A stretch of DNA of 37,508 bases, taken from Negativicutes bacterium. Lineage in GTDB: Bacteria; Bacillota_C; Negativicutes; Sporomusales_B; JARLHX01. The stretch spans positions 1 to 37,508 of the forward strand of contig JARLHY010000162.1 in the NCBI GenBank assembly GCA_031292015.1, given 5' to 3'. The position numbers and the translations under genes are program-made. Shown in pieces: positions 30,905-37,508 of this stretch; within the stretch, counting starts at the first letter, position 1, and the number at the start of each line of letters is the position of its first letter. Under the pieces are notes generated by a model. It worked only from the letters and a program-made list of their open reading frames with translations, had not been told where the DNA came from and did no database searches.

Positions 30905-30933
30905 TTGTTTTTCAAGGCGTTTTAAGGTAAAAT
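30905..30933 (+). promoter_or_regulatory. Promoter of the hydrogen-sensor operon
   Basis: TTGTTT (30905-30910), a 17-bp spacer, then TAAAAT (30928-30933). The Rex-type operator begins five bases after the -10 element. Confidence 0.65.
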
Positions 30934-30937
30934 ATAG

Positions 30938-30955
30938 ATGTGAAATTTTTCACAA
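30938..30955. promoter_or_regulatory. Rex (NADH-sensing repressor) operator
   Basis: ATGTGAAATTTTTCACAA fits the Rex consensus TTGTGAA-N4-TTCACAA at 13 of 14 fixed positions (only the first T differs). It covers the predicted transcription start, so Rex binding at low NADH/NAD+ would repress the operon and high NADH would release it. This is consistent with control of fermentative and hydrogenase genes by Rex in clostridia. Confidence 0.8.
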
Positions 30956-30976
30956 GCGATAAGGGAGAGGGTATGT

Positions 30977-31228
30977 ATGACCCGTATATCGATCTGTGTC
31001 GGCAGCGCCTGTCATTTGCGAGGGGCGCATGACGTGCTTTATGCGTTCAGTGGGCTGATGGAAAAATACCGCATAACCGGAGAGATCGATCTGGAGGGGA
31101 ACTTTTGCCAGGGTCGGTGCACTGAAGGTGTGGTAGTAAAAATCAACGACGAGATCATCACCGGGGTATCGAAAGAGAATGTTTTCGCTATTTTTAGTGA
31201 AAAGGTGCTGGGGGGTGACCGCGAATGA
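30977..31228 (+). CDS. Thioredoxin-like [2Fe-2S] ferredoxin (NuoE/HydC-like)
   Basis: 83 residues forming the thioredoxin-like [2Fe-2S] domain of NuoE-type subunits: ISICVGSACHLRGAHDVLYA with Cys7 and Cys12, and NFCQGRCTEGVVVKINDEII with Cys43 and Cys47 (spacing Cys-x4-Cys and Cys-x3-Cys). It is only the cluster domain, without the NuoE helical N-terminus. The start is ATG 30977 behind GGGAGAGGG; an ATG four bases earlier is out of frame. It overlaps the hydrogenase gene by four bases (ATGA). Expected role: electron carrier to or from the sensor hydrogenase. Confidence 0.9.
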   Translation: MTRISICVGSACHLRGAHDVLYAFSGLMEKYRITGEIDLEGNFCQGRCTEGVVVKINDEIITGVSKENVFAIFSEKVLGGDRE

Positions 31229-32919
31229 GGACAATCACAACATTGAAGGCCAACTGCCAGGACTGTCACCGCTGTATGCGCTCGTGCCCGGTGAAGGCGA
31301 TCGGCATTGACCAGGGTCAGGCCCATGTCATTGATGATAAATGCGTTATGTGCGGCCGGTGTGTGGTGGAATGCCCGCAGCAGGCCAAACAGGTTGAAGA
31401 TCAGACTGCCACGGTGAAGGCGGCTATCGCCGCCGGAAGGGATGTTGCCTTGAGTCTGGCGCCTTCGTTTATCGCGTCCTTTGCCGAGGTCGATCCTGAG
31501 CGGCTGTGGCAGAGTCTGGCCGGTTTGGGCTTCCGGATCATCGAGGAGACTGCTGTGGGGGCCGAAGCGATTTCCCGGGTTTACGCCGAGCTGCTGCAAA
31601 CCACCGGCAAGCCGGTAATTTCTGCTTGCTGTCCGGTGATTGTAAGTACGGTGAAGAAGTACTATCCGCAGCTGGTGGATTATCTGGCGCCGGTGATTTC
31701 GCCGATGCAGGCCCACGCCCGGATGCTGAAGGAGCGTTTCGGTGCAGGGACCATGGTTGTCTTTGCCGGGCCCTGTATTGCCAAGATCTCCGAGCGGGAC
31801 GAGGCTTTCAGTCAGGTCGACGCGGTGATCACGTTCGAAAAACTGAAGCTCTGGCTGGCAGAGGCGGGGGATCAGCCGGGCGGACCGGCCGTGCCGGCCG
31901 GGGTGCGGGCGACGGACGGAGCGCGGCATTATCCTGTGGCTGGCGGGATACTAAAGTCTTTCACCCGCAGCGAATATACCGCCACCGATATCATCGCCGT
32001 CGACGGGCTGGACAAGTGTATGCGGGTTTTGGACTCGTTGGCGCGGGGCGAGATCTCTCCCCGGTTTGTGGAAGCGCTGGCCTGCAGCGGCGGCTGCATC
32101 GACGGCCCGGCCAGCGGCACCGACCGGTGTTCCCCTGCCAAAAGGATGAAGGTACTGGAGTTTGCCGCAGGCGGAGTGGTTCCGTCGCGGGAGACGCTGC
32201 CTGTGACGATTGATCTGCACCGGGAGCATGTCGCCGACCCGGTCCGCGAGTATCTGCCTTCGGAGGATGAGATCCGCAGGGTGCTGGAGCAGACCGGAAA
32301 GCTTAGCAAACAGGACGAGAAAAATTGCGGCGCCTGCGGCTTCAATTCCTGCCGGGAAAAGGCTGTCGCCGTGTGTCAGGGTTTGACGACAATCGATACT
32401 TGCGTGCCGTATATGCGCTCGAAAGCCGAGTCTTTCGCCAACATCATCGTCGACAACTCGCTGAACGCTATCATCGTGGTCAATGCCAAGATGGTAATCG
32501 CCGAATTCAACCCTGCCGCAGAGCGGATGTTCGACCGGAAAGCCGAGATGGTGAAGGGCCGGATGCTGTTTGATATTATGGATTGCGGCGGTATTGCCGC
32601 TGCGGCCAAATCAGGCGAGAAGGTCGTCAGCCGGCGGGTGGAGCTGGCCGCCGGCGGCGTGGTGACCAACCAGATGATCATCCCTGTGCCGGCTCACGAC
32701 CTGATCATCATCGTAATGACCGATATCACCAACCAGGAAAATCACACCCGGGAACTGGACCGGATGAAATTCCAGACGGTGGAGAAGGCGTCCGAGATTA
32801 TCAACAGGCAGATGCAGGTCGCCCAGGAAATCGCAGGCCTGCTTGGCGAGACAACGGCCGAAACCAAGGTCGCCCTGCTCGAACTGGTCGGCCTCCTCAA
32901 GGCGAAGGGGGAAAACTGA
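31225..32919 (+). CDS. Sensory-type [FeFe]-hydrogenase with PAS domain (HydS-like)
   Basis: 564 residues. Two 4Fe-4S motifs (Cys11/14/17/21 and Cys40/43/46/50) precede an H-cluster domain with L1 ISACCPVIVS (Cys135, Cys136), L2 AGPCIAKISE (Cys184) and L3 EALACSGGCIDGP (Cys287, Cys291). Then comes a further Cys motif NCGACGFNSCREKAVAVCQG (368, 371, 376, 384) and a PAS domain at about 400-510 (IIVDNSLNAIIVVNAKMVIA, FNPAAERMFDRKAEMVKGRM), ending in a helical tail. All H-cluster ligands are kept, but the loops differ from catalytic enzymes (TSCCPxW and MPCxxKxxE are altered). This matches group C sensory hydrogenases thought to signal H2 through PAS. The ATG overlaps the ferredoxin gene; the TGA overlaps the phosphatase ATG. 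Confidence 0.92.
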   Translation: MRTITTLKANCQDCHRCMRSCPVKAIGIDQGQAHVIDDKCVMCGRCVVECPQQAKQVEDQTATVKAAIAAGRDVALSLAPSFIASFAEVDPERLWQSLAGLGFRIIEETAVGAEAISRVYAELLQTTGKPVISACCPVIVSTVKKYYPQLVDYLAPVISPMQAHARMLKERFGAGTMVVFAGPCIAKISERDEAFSQVDAVITFEKLKLWLAEAGDQPGGPAVPAGVRATDGARHYPVAGGILKSFTRSEYTATDIIAVDGLDKCMRVLDSLARGEISPRFVEALACSGGCIDGPASGTDRCSPAKRMKVLEFAAGGVVPSRETLPVTIDLHREHVADPVREYLPSEDEIRRVLEQTGKLSKQDEKNCGACGFNSCREKAVAVCQGLTTIDTCVPYMRSKAESFANIIVDNSLNAIIVVNAKMVIAEFNPAAERMFDRKAEMVKGRMLFDIMDCGGIAAAAKSGEKVVSRRVELAAGGVVTNQMIIPVPAHDLIIIVMTDITNQENHTRELDRMKFQTVEKASEIINRQMQVAQEIAGLLGETTAETKVALLELVGLLKAKGEN

Positions 32920-34067
32920 TGGGTACGCTGCACGCAGAGGTGGCTGTGGCCCAGTTGTCCAAAGCCGGCGAGGAGTTGTGCGGCGACAAGGTGGAGGTGA
33001 CCAGGGCTGAGGACAAGACCACAGTCGTTCTTTCCGACGGCCTGGGCAGCGGGGTGAAAGCCAACATCCTCGCGACTCTTACGACGAAGATAGCGTCTTC
33101 GATGCTCAAACGCCGCATCCCTCTGGAGGAAGTGGTGAATACCATCAGCCAGACGCTGCCGGTATGCCGGGAAAGGAAAATTGCCTATTCTACTTTTCAT
33201 ATCGTGAAACTGCGTCCTGATGGGGAGACCACGGTGGTGGAGTATGACAGTCCGGCGTCTTTTCTGCTAAGAGGCGGCCAGGTGGTTCCTTTTCCCACCC
33301 ACGAGAAGGTGATCGCCGGCAAAACGGTAAATGAAGGGTATCTGGTCCTGCAGGAAAATGACTTCCTTGTCGCTGTCAGTGATGGAGTGATCCATTCAGG
33401 CATCGGCGGGCTGTTAAAACTGGGCTGGAACTGGCAGGGAATAGCAAGTGAGCTTGCGGCATATTCGGCCGAATGCAGCGCCCGGGACGTGGCCCAGGGG
33501 ATTTTGAACTGCTGCAACGGTTATTACCTCGGCCAGCCGGGCGACGATTCCACGGTGGTAGTCATAAAGCTCCGACGGCCCCGGCAACTGACCTTGCTTA
33601 CCGGCCCGCCTTCCGACGTTTCTCTGGATGAAAAAGTTGTGCGGCGGTTTATGCTGGCTCCGGGCATGAAGGTGGTAGCCGGCGGAACGACCGCCAACCT
33701 GGTGGGCCGGATTACCGGCAACTCGGTAGCGGTCGACTTGTCCTACCATGATCCGGAGGTGCCGCCGACGGCCCGGATTGAAGGAGTCGACCTGGTCACC
33801 GAAGGGGTACTGACTCTGACTGCCGCCATCGACCGTTTCGACAATCACCGCCGGCTGAATGACCCGTCCTTCCGCGACGGGGCGACGCTGCTGGCCCGCC
33901 TGATGCTTGAAGCGGACAAGATCAATATTCTTGCCGGTACGGCCGTCAATCCCGCTCACCAGAACCCAAACTTTCCGGCCCGGATCAGCATCAAGAATCA
34001 GGTGCTGGAACGGCTGCGGGGGAAGCTGGAATCGATCGGCAAGCAGGTTAAACTGGAATGGTTCTGA
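32919..34067 (+). CDS. SpoIIE/PP2C-type protein phosphatase with C-terminal extension
   Basis: 382 residues starting at ATG 32919, which shares one base with the hydrogenase stop (TGATG). The SpoIIE-type PPM phosphatase domain covers about 5-218: TTVVLSDGLGSGVKANILAT with metal-binding Asp40-Gly41, FLVAVSDGVIHSGIGG with Asp155, and GQPGDDSTVVVIKLRRP with Asp209/Asp210. About 160 residues follow (LAPGMKVVAGGTTANLVGRI, ARIEGVDLVTEGVLTLTAAI) that belong to no domain I recognise. The three metal-site Asp positions are intact, so it should dephosphorylate Ser/Thr-phosphoproteins. Its coupling to the sensor gene makes it the likely output. No kinase or antisigma partner is next to it. A terminator follows. 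Confidence 0.9.
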   Translation: MGTLHAEVAVAQLSKAGEELCGDKVEVTRAEDKTTVVLSDGLGSGVKANILATLTTKIASSMLKRRIPLEEVVNTISQTLPVCRERKIAYSTFHIVKLRPDGETTVVEYDSPASFLLRGGQVVPFPTHEKVIAGKTVNEGYLVLQENDFLVAVSDGVIHSGIGGLLKLGWNWQGIASELAAYSAECSARDVAQGILNCCNGYYLGQPGDDSTVVVIKLRRPRQLTLLTGPPSDVSLDEKVVRRFMLAPGMKVVAGGTTANLVGRITGNSVAVDLSYHDPEVPPTARIEGVDLVTEGVLTLTAAIDRFDNHRRLNDPSFRDGATLLARLMLEADKINILAGTAVNPAHQNPNFPARISIKNQVLERLRGKLESIGKQVKLEWF

Positions 34068-34074
34068 CATAGCG

Positions 34075-34108
34075 AGGCTGGCCCGAAATTTGCGGGTTGG
34101 CCTTTTTG
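34075..34108 (+). terminator. Terminator of the hydrogen-sensor operon
   Basis: AGGCTGGCCCG and CGGGTTGGCCT form an 11-bp stem with G-T wobbles around a 7-base loop, followed by TTTTT. Confidence 0.82.
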
Positions 34109-34176
34109 CTGCAGGGCAGGATAAATTCCTTTTGACGCGGAATCCTCTTTGAAGGAAGCCCTGCAAAGAGGTGCAG

Positions 34177-35442
34177 ATGATGATAAAGAGAATTGTTAAT
34201 TATTTCCGGCAGCGACACGGCGTCGACAACGCGGCCCGCCGGTTTTTGCGCTATATTGGGCCAGGCATACTGGTCACCGTCGGTTTTATCGATCCCGGGA
34301 ACTGGGCGACCAATATGGCCGCCGGCGCCGGTTACGGCTACACTCTGCTGTGGATGGTGACGCTGTCTACCATTATGCTGATTATCCTTCAGCACAATGT
34401 GGCCCATCTGGGGATCGCGACGGGGCTGTGCCTGTCGGAGGCCGCCACCGTGCACCTGAGGCCGTGGGTATCGCGAACCGTGCTGCTGTCCGCGGTGGCG
34501 GCGTCGGTGGCTACTGCCATGGCTGAAATCCTCGGCGGTGCGATCGCCATCAATATGCTGTTTCATGTGCCGCTGAAGATCGCCTCTATCGGTACGGCCG
34601 GTCTGTGCGGCTGGCTGTTGTGGTCCAATTCTTACCGCAAGCTGGAAAAAATCATCATTGGCTTTGTATCGATTATCGGCCTGGCCTTTTTGTATGAGCT
34701 GTGCCTTGTGCCGGTGGACTGGACACAGGCGGCGGCCGGCTGGGTGATTCCGGTGATGCCGGAGGGCTCGATTCTGGTGGTTATGGGTGTTTTAGGGGCG
34801 GTGGTGATGCCCCACAACCTGTTTTTGCATTCCGAGATCATTCAGAGCCGCCAGTGGAATCTGGAAAATGAAGAACTAATTGAAAAACAGCTGAAGTATG
34901 AGTTTTTGGACACGCTGCTGTCCATGGGGATCGGCTGGGCGATCAACAGTGCGATGATTCTGGTTGCCGCGGCCGTGTTTTTCACCAACCAGGTGCCGGT
35001 GGAGGAACTGCAGCAGGCTCAGGAAATGCTCAAGCCGCTGGTGGGGGCGGGCGCGGCGCTGATCTTTGCGGTGGCGCTGCTCTTCGCCGGGATTTCCTCG
35101 ACAATCACCGCCGGGATGGCTGGGGGCAGCATCTTCGCCGGGTTGTACAGTGAACCTTATGATATAAAGGACCGGCATTCATGGCTGGGGGTGTTGGTTA
35201 CCTATGGGCTGGCGGTGGTTGTGCTGCTTTTTGTCGACAATCCCTTCCAGGGCCTGCTGTATTCTCAGATCGCCCTCAGCATCCAGCTGCCGTGGACGAT
35301 ATTCCTCCAGATATATCTGACGTCTTCCGGCAAGGTGATGGGGAAATACGCCAATACCCGGCTGCAGAAGGTGCTGCTGGGCCTTGTCGGGTTGGCTGTG
35401 ACAGTGCTCAATATCATGCTGCTGAAAGAAATGCTGTCCTGA
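34177..35442 (+). CDS. Nramp-family divalent metal transporter
   Basis: About 421 residues with some eleven membrane segments. Seen: the TM1 metal site VGFIDPGNWATNMAAGAG (Asp-Pro-Gly-Asn) and the TM6 site GAVVMPHNLFLHSEIIQSRQ, with the Met-Pro-His-Asn typical of Mn/Fe transporters. ATG 34177 (or ATG 34180) follows AGAGG; the in-frame GTG 34171 overlaps that site. It imports Mn2+ or Fe2+ with protons. No Mn riboswitch or MntR site is visible in the short upstream gap. Proximity to the iron-rich hydrogenase operon may be coincidental, since a terminator lies between. Confidence 0.93.
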   Translation: MMIKRIVNYFRQRHGVDNAARRFLRYIGPGILVTVGFIDPGNWATNMAAGAGYGYTLLWMVTLSTIMLIILQHNVAHLGIATGLCLSEAATVHLRPWVSRTVLLSAVAASVATAMAEILGGAIAINMLFHVPLKIASIGTAGLCGWLLWSNSYRKLEKIIIGFVSIIGLAFLYELCLVPVDWTQAAAGWVIPVMPEGSILVVMGVLGAVVMPHNLFLHSEIIQSRQWNLENEELIEKQLKYEFLDTLLSMGIGWAINSAMILVAAAVFFTNQVPVEELQQAQEMLKPLVGAGAALIFAVALLFAGISSTITAGMAGGSIFAGLYSEPYDIKDRHSWLGVLVTYGLAVVVLLFVDNPFQGLLYSQIALSIQLPWTIFLQIYLTSSGKVMGKYANTRLQKVLLGLVGLAVTVLNIMLLKEMLS

Positions 35443-35461
35443 GCGGGAGAAGGGAGCGACC

Positions 35462-36052
35462 ATGAGCAGGGAGCAGGAGTATTTTGACCGGCTGGCCACC
35501 GACTGGGATGACCTTCGGGTCGCCGACCCGGAAAAAATCCGGCGCCTTATGAGCAGGACCGGGCTGCGGCCAGGCGACCGGGTTCTTGATGCCGGCTGCG
35601 GCACCGGAATTCTGGTTCCCTATATAAGAAAGGCAGTCGGCGGAGCGGGGCAGATAACCGCGGTAGATTTTTCCGCCAGCATGATCGCGCTGGCGGCAGC
35701 GAAGTACAAAGACGAACCGGGGGTCAGATTCCTGACCGCCGATATCATGGACTTTCAGCCTGACACGGGCTTTGATGCGATCATCTGTTTCAATTTCTTT
35801 CCCCATGTGGCTGACAAGCCGGCTTTTCTGGCCAGAATGCGGGGCATGCTCGCCGCTGGCGGCGGCCTTGTCATTATGCACGACATTTCCCGTGACAGCG
35901 TCAATGGAGTCCATGCCGGTGCCGACGCGGTGAAGGATGACCGCCTGCCGCCGGGGGAAGGCACGGCCGGGATGCTCGCCGCCGCAGGCTTTAGGGTCGG
36001 CGAGGTTGTTGACAATGACGAGCTGTATTTTGTGAAAGGGTGCAAAAGTTGA
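35462..36052 (+). CDS. Class I SAM-dependent methyltransferase
   Basis: 196 residues of the Rossmann-type methyltransferase fold: motif I VLDAGCGTGILVPYIRKA, the acidic ribose-binding AVDFSASMIALAAAKY, motif II-like FLTADIMDFQPDTGFDAIIC, and post motifs GGGLVIMHDISRD. The N-terminal EQEYFDRLATDWDD is typical of small-molecule (ubiquinone/menaquinone-like or unknown) methyltransferases. It starts 19 bp after the Nramp gene with GGGAG before the ATG, so it is probably cotranscribed. The substrate is unknown. Confidence 0.85.
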   Translation: MSREQEYFDRLATDWDDLRVADPEKIRRLMSRTGLRPGDRVLDAGCGTGILVPYIRKAVGGAGQITAVDFSASMIALAAAKYKDEPGVRFLTADIMDFQPDTGFDAIICFNFFPHVADKPAFLARMRGMLAAGGGLVIMHDISRDSVNGVHAGADAVKDDRLPPGEGTAGMLAAAGFRVGEVVDNDELYFVKGCKS

Positions 36053-36074
36053 TAGGAATGTTTGAGGGGCGACG

Positions 36075-36102
36075 AAGGCGCAGCATAAATGCTGCGCCTT
36101 TT
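36075..36102. terminator. Rho-independent terminator after the methyltransferase gene
   Basis: An inverted repeat AAGGCGCAGCAT / ATGCTGCGCCTT with a minimal loop, ending in a short T run. It lies between convergent genes. Confidence 0.85.
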
Positions 36103-36155
36103 ACTTTTGTGATACGGAAGATTGATGCCTGGAGAAAAGCAGACAGCGGCGGGAG

Positions 36156-37049
36156 TTAGCTTTGAAATTCCCGTTGCAGCAAAAGACCGAGGTATTGGTC
36201 GAATATCTCCAGACTTCTTACCGTGCTGGCTTTCGGATGTTTATGAATGATTTTATAACACACGCGGTCGGGCGGAGGCTCCGCAAGGCGAAAGATGCTG
36301 TAATTGCCTTTGGTCAGGGCAACTTTGGCCACCGAAAGAGGTACAAGGGCCCATTGCCGGACATCATGGAGAAAAGACAAAATCAGTTGAGCGGTATCCA
36401 GGTGAACCCGTCCGGAACAGGCCGGGTCCCATTGCTGATCATGCCATATTTGGTAGCTTGGGCCCCAATTGACGTATAGTTCGAAGTTGGGGTCCAGCTC
36501 CTGAGGGGAGATGAGACCGGTCTGCGGGCGGGTCGGTGAAGCGGTGCGGAAACCGACAATCGGTTCCGTGTAACACTTTTTGACAGCAACATTGGGATGA
36601 GTTCTTTCCAGTAGGGTGAAAGCAACGTCAAGCTGCCGCCGGTCGATCAGGTCATACATCTCCGGTGAGTGAGCGGTGACTATTTTCAGAGTGATTTGCG
36701 GCTGGTGGTTGTTGATAGCCTGGTACAGCCCGGGAAAGATGACGTAATTGATGCTGTCAAGGGTACCGATCGACAAAGAAAGCTTGAGACCATCGATGGG
36801 CAGGTTCTGGGTTTCGCGCCATAGAGCACCCCAGCGTTCCGCCAGGTCGACAAATGCCTCTCCGGCCGGTGTCAGGCGAATGGCTTTGGCCCCTTTACCC
36901 CGCTCGATCAAAACAGCGCCTACTTCCTGTTCCAGCACTTTCAGCCGTTTACTGACGGTTGATTGGGCCAGATTGAGCTGCCGGGCGGCTTTACTGATAT
37001 TTTCGGTCCGGACGACAGCCAGAAAGGCTTCGATTCCAAGATTATACAT
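36156..37049 (-). CDS. LysR-family transcriptional regulator
   Basis: 297 residues. The N-terminal winged helix-turn-helix has FLAVVRTENISKAARQLNLA, QSTVSKRLKVLEQEVGAVLI and GKGAKAIRLTPAGEAFVDLA. The C-terminal LysR substrate-binding domain covers about 90-290 (LSLSIGTLDSINYVIFPGLY, RRQLDVAFTLLERTHPNVAV). The length is standard. It is divergent from the RraA-like gene with a LysR-type T-N11-A palindrome between them, so it probably activates that gene or operon in response to a metabolite. The ligand is unknown. Confidence 0.93.
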   Translation of the reverse strand: MYNLGIEAFLAVVRTENISKAARQLNLAQSTVSKRLKVLEQEVGAVLIERGKGAKAIRLTPAGEAFVDLAERWGALWRETQNLPIDGLKLSLSIGTLDSINYVIFPGLYQAINNHQPQITLKIVTAHSPEMYDLIDRRQLDVAFTLLERTHPNVAVKKCYTEPIVGFRTASPTRPQTGLISPQELDPNFELYVNWGPSYQIWHDQQWDPACSGRVHLDTAQLILSFLHDVRQWALVPLSVAKVALTKGNYSIFRLAEPPPDRVCYKIIHKHPKASTVRSLEIFDQYLGLLLQREFQS

Positions 37050-37067
37050 GGTTGCATCCCTCCATCA

Positions 37068-37088
37068 ATTATCGAAAATGGTGATAAT
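37068..37088. promoter_or_regulatory. LysR-type operator (T-N11-A palindrome)
   Basis: ATTATC (37068-37073) and GATAAT (37083-37088) are perfect inverted repeats with a 9-bp gap, giving the T-N11-A geometry of LysR sites. It begins 18 bp upstream of the LysR start and is about 100 bp upstream of the divergent gene, the usual regulatory-binding-site position. Confidence 0.7.
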
Positions 37089-37190
37089 TATTCATCGAAT
37101 GTATTCATTTTACTTCATAATAATATTGCTATAAAATTTACACTAGACGGACAATTTTGTCAATTGCCTAAATAATAAGGAGTGATTTTC

Positions 37191-37508
37191 ATGGCTAATG
37201 TGGGATTTCGTATTTACAGCAAGATCGAAAGGCCGAAGGGTGAATTGGTGAAAGGATTCGCCGGGATTCCGGTGGCCAACATCGCCGACAATATGAACCG
37301 GATGTCGTGTATCGACGCCAAAATCAGGCCGATGAACAGTGTGCCGCTTCTGGGCACGGCCTTCACCGTCAAGACCAGACCCGGCGATAATCTGCTGCTG
37401 CACAAAGCTATCGATATGGCGGCTCCCGGCGATGTCATCGTTGTTGACGGACAGGGCGATACGGTGAATTCGCTGATCGGGGAATTGATGATCAGCTGGG
37501 CGGTCGAA
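37191..37508 (+). CDS. RraA-like protein (HMG/oxaloacetate aldolase-type fold), 3'-truncated by window end
   Basis: The first 106 codons of an RraA/dimethylmenaquinone-methyltransferase-like family protein. Seen: FAGIPVANIADNMNRMSCID, LLGTAFTVKTRPGDNLLLHK, and DMAAPGDVIVVDGQGDTVNS with the (P)GDVIVVDG stretch typical of the fold. ATG 37191 has AAGGAG eight bases upstream. Members include 4-hydroxy-4-methyl-2-oxoglutarate/oxaloacetate aldolases and the RNase E regulator RraA. The divergent LysR suggests a catabolic aldolase or decarboxylase here. The rest of the gene lies outside the window. Confidence 0.85.
   Translation, partial: MANVGFRIYSKIERPKGELVKGFAGIPVANIADNMNRMSCIDAKIRPMNSVPLLGTAFTVKTRPGDNLLLHKAIDMAAPGDVIVVDGQGDTVNSLIGELMISWAVE

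Noticed and set aside
32583..32918. In-frame N-terminal extension of the phosphatase gene into the hydrogenase gene
   Set aside because: The extension is Arg/Gly/Asp-rich shadow sequence. The ATG at 32919 overlaps the upstream stop codon as in the other operon junctions and starts the conserved domain.
34068..34176. Mn2+ riboswitch before the Nramp gene
   Set aside because: The 110-bp gap is filled by the preceding terminator and a ribosome site; no yybP-ykoY-like motifs are visible.

Overview
The window looks like the chromosome of an anaerobic Firmicute, most plausibly a Negativicutes/Sporomusaceae-type bacterium. This is inference from gene content: two different [FeFe]-hydrogenase-type proteins, a carboxyltransferase of the oxaloacetate decarboxylase family, a TRAP-type solute receptor, a Rex-type operator, and a Gram-positive-type (DinR) SOS box. 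The DNA is fairly GC-rich and genes start with strong GGAGG-type ribosome sites. I recognised no rRNA, tRNA or CRISPR array.

Layout. 1-2.7 kb (minus): a homoserine-dehydrogenase-like gene follows directly on a thiamine-diphosphate enzyme gene that is split by a frameshift in a G6 run. 2.9-4.5 kb: a DUF47/PhoU-like protein overlaps a PiT phosphate transporter. 4.7-6.4 kb: a uridine-kinase-like NTPase with a ThrRS-like N-terminus. 6.4-10.3 kb: a small carbohydrate locus. A DctP receptor and an RpiB/LacB-like isomerase (minus) diverge from a LacI regulator and a TIM-barrel sugar isomerase (plus); two operator-like sites sharing TAAACGTTT lie between them. 10.4-11.04 kb: an IS200-type element whose transposase ribosome site is enclosed in an inverted repeat. 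11.06-13.9 kb (minus): a carboxyltransferase without a biotin domain and an unusual [FeFe]-hydrogenase-like protein. 14-17.7 kb: an APC amino-acid permease and a chemotaxis receptor. 17.8-23.5 kb (minus): a complete oligopeptide ABC transporter, oppA-oppB-oppC-oppD-oppF.

23.75-29.4 kb: a diguanylate cyclase gene lacking its 5' end abuts a large serine recombinase. The recombinase begins a short prophage or integrative-element remnant with a divergent repressor/Cro-like switch, an SOS-box-driven 35-codon gene, several tiny early genes and an ArpU/RinA-like late regulator, but no structural genes. 29.5-30.5 kb: a secreted CapA-family protein.

30.9-34.1 kb: the most notable system. It is a three-gene operon with overlapping stop/start codons: a thioredoxin-fold [2Fe-2S] ferredoxin, a sensory-type [FeFe]-hydrogenase with an extra Cys cluster and a PAS domain, and a SpoIIE/PP2C-type phosphatase with an unassigned C-terminal domain. 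A near-perfect Rex box lies just downstream of the promoter -10 element. The operon reads as a redox-gated hydrogen-sensing pathway ending in a protein phosphatase. 34.2-37.5 kb: an Nramp metal transporter, a methyltransferase, and a LysR regulator divergent from an RraA-like gene cut by the window end.

A dispersed intergenic repeat occurs at least three times (window start, 17.7 kb, 23.6 kb). Its 26-bp inverted ends are conserved and its interior is modular. Two copies are bracketed by hairpins that match within a copy but differ between copies.
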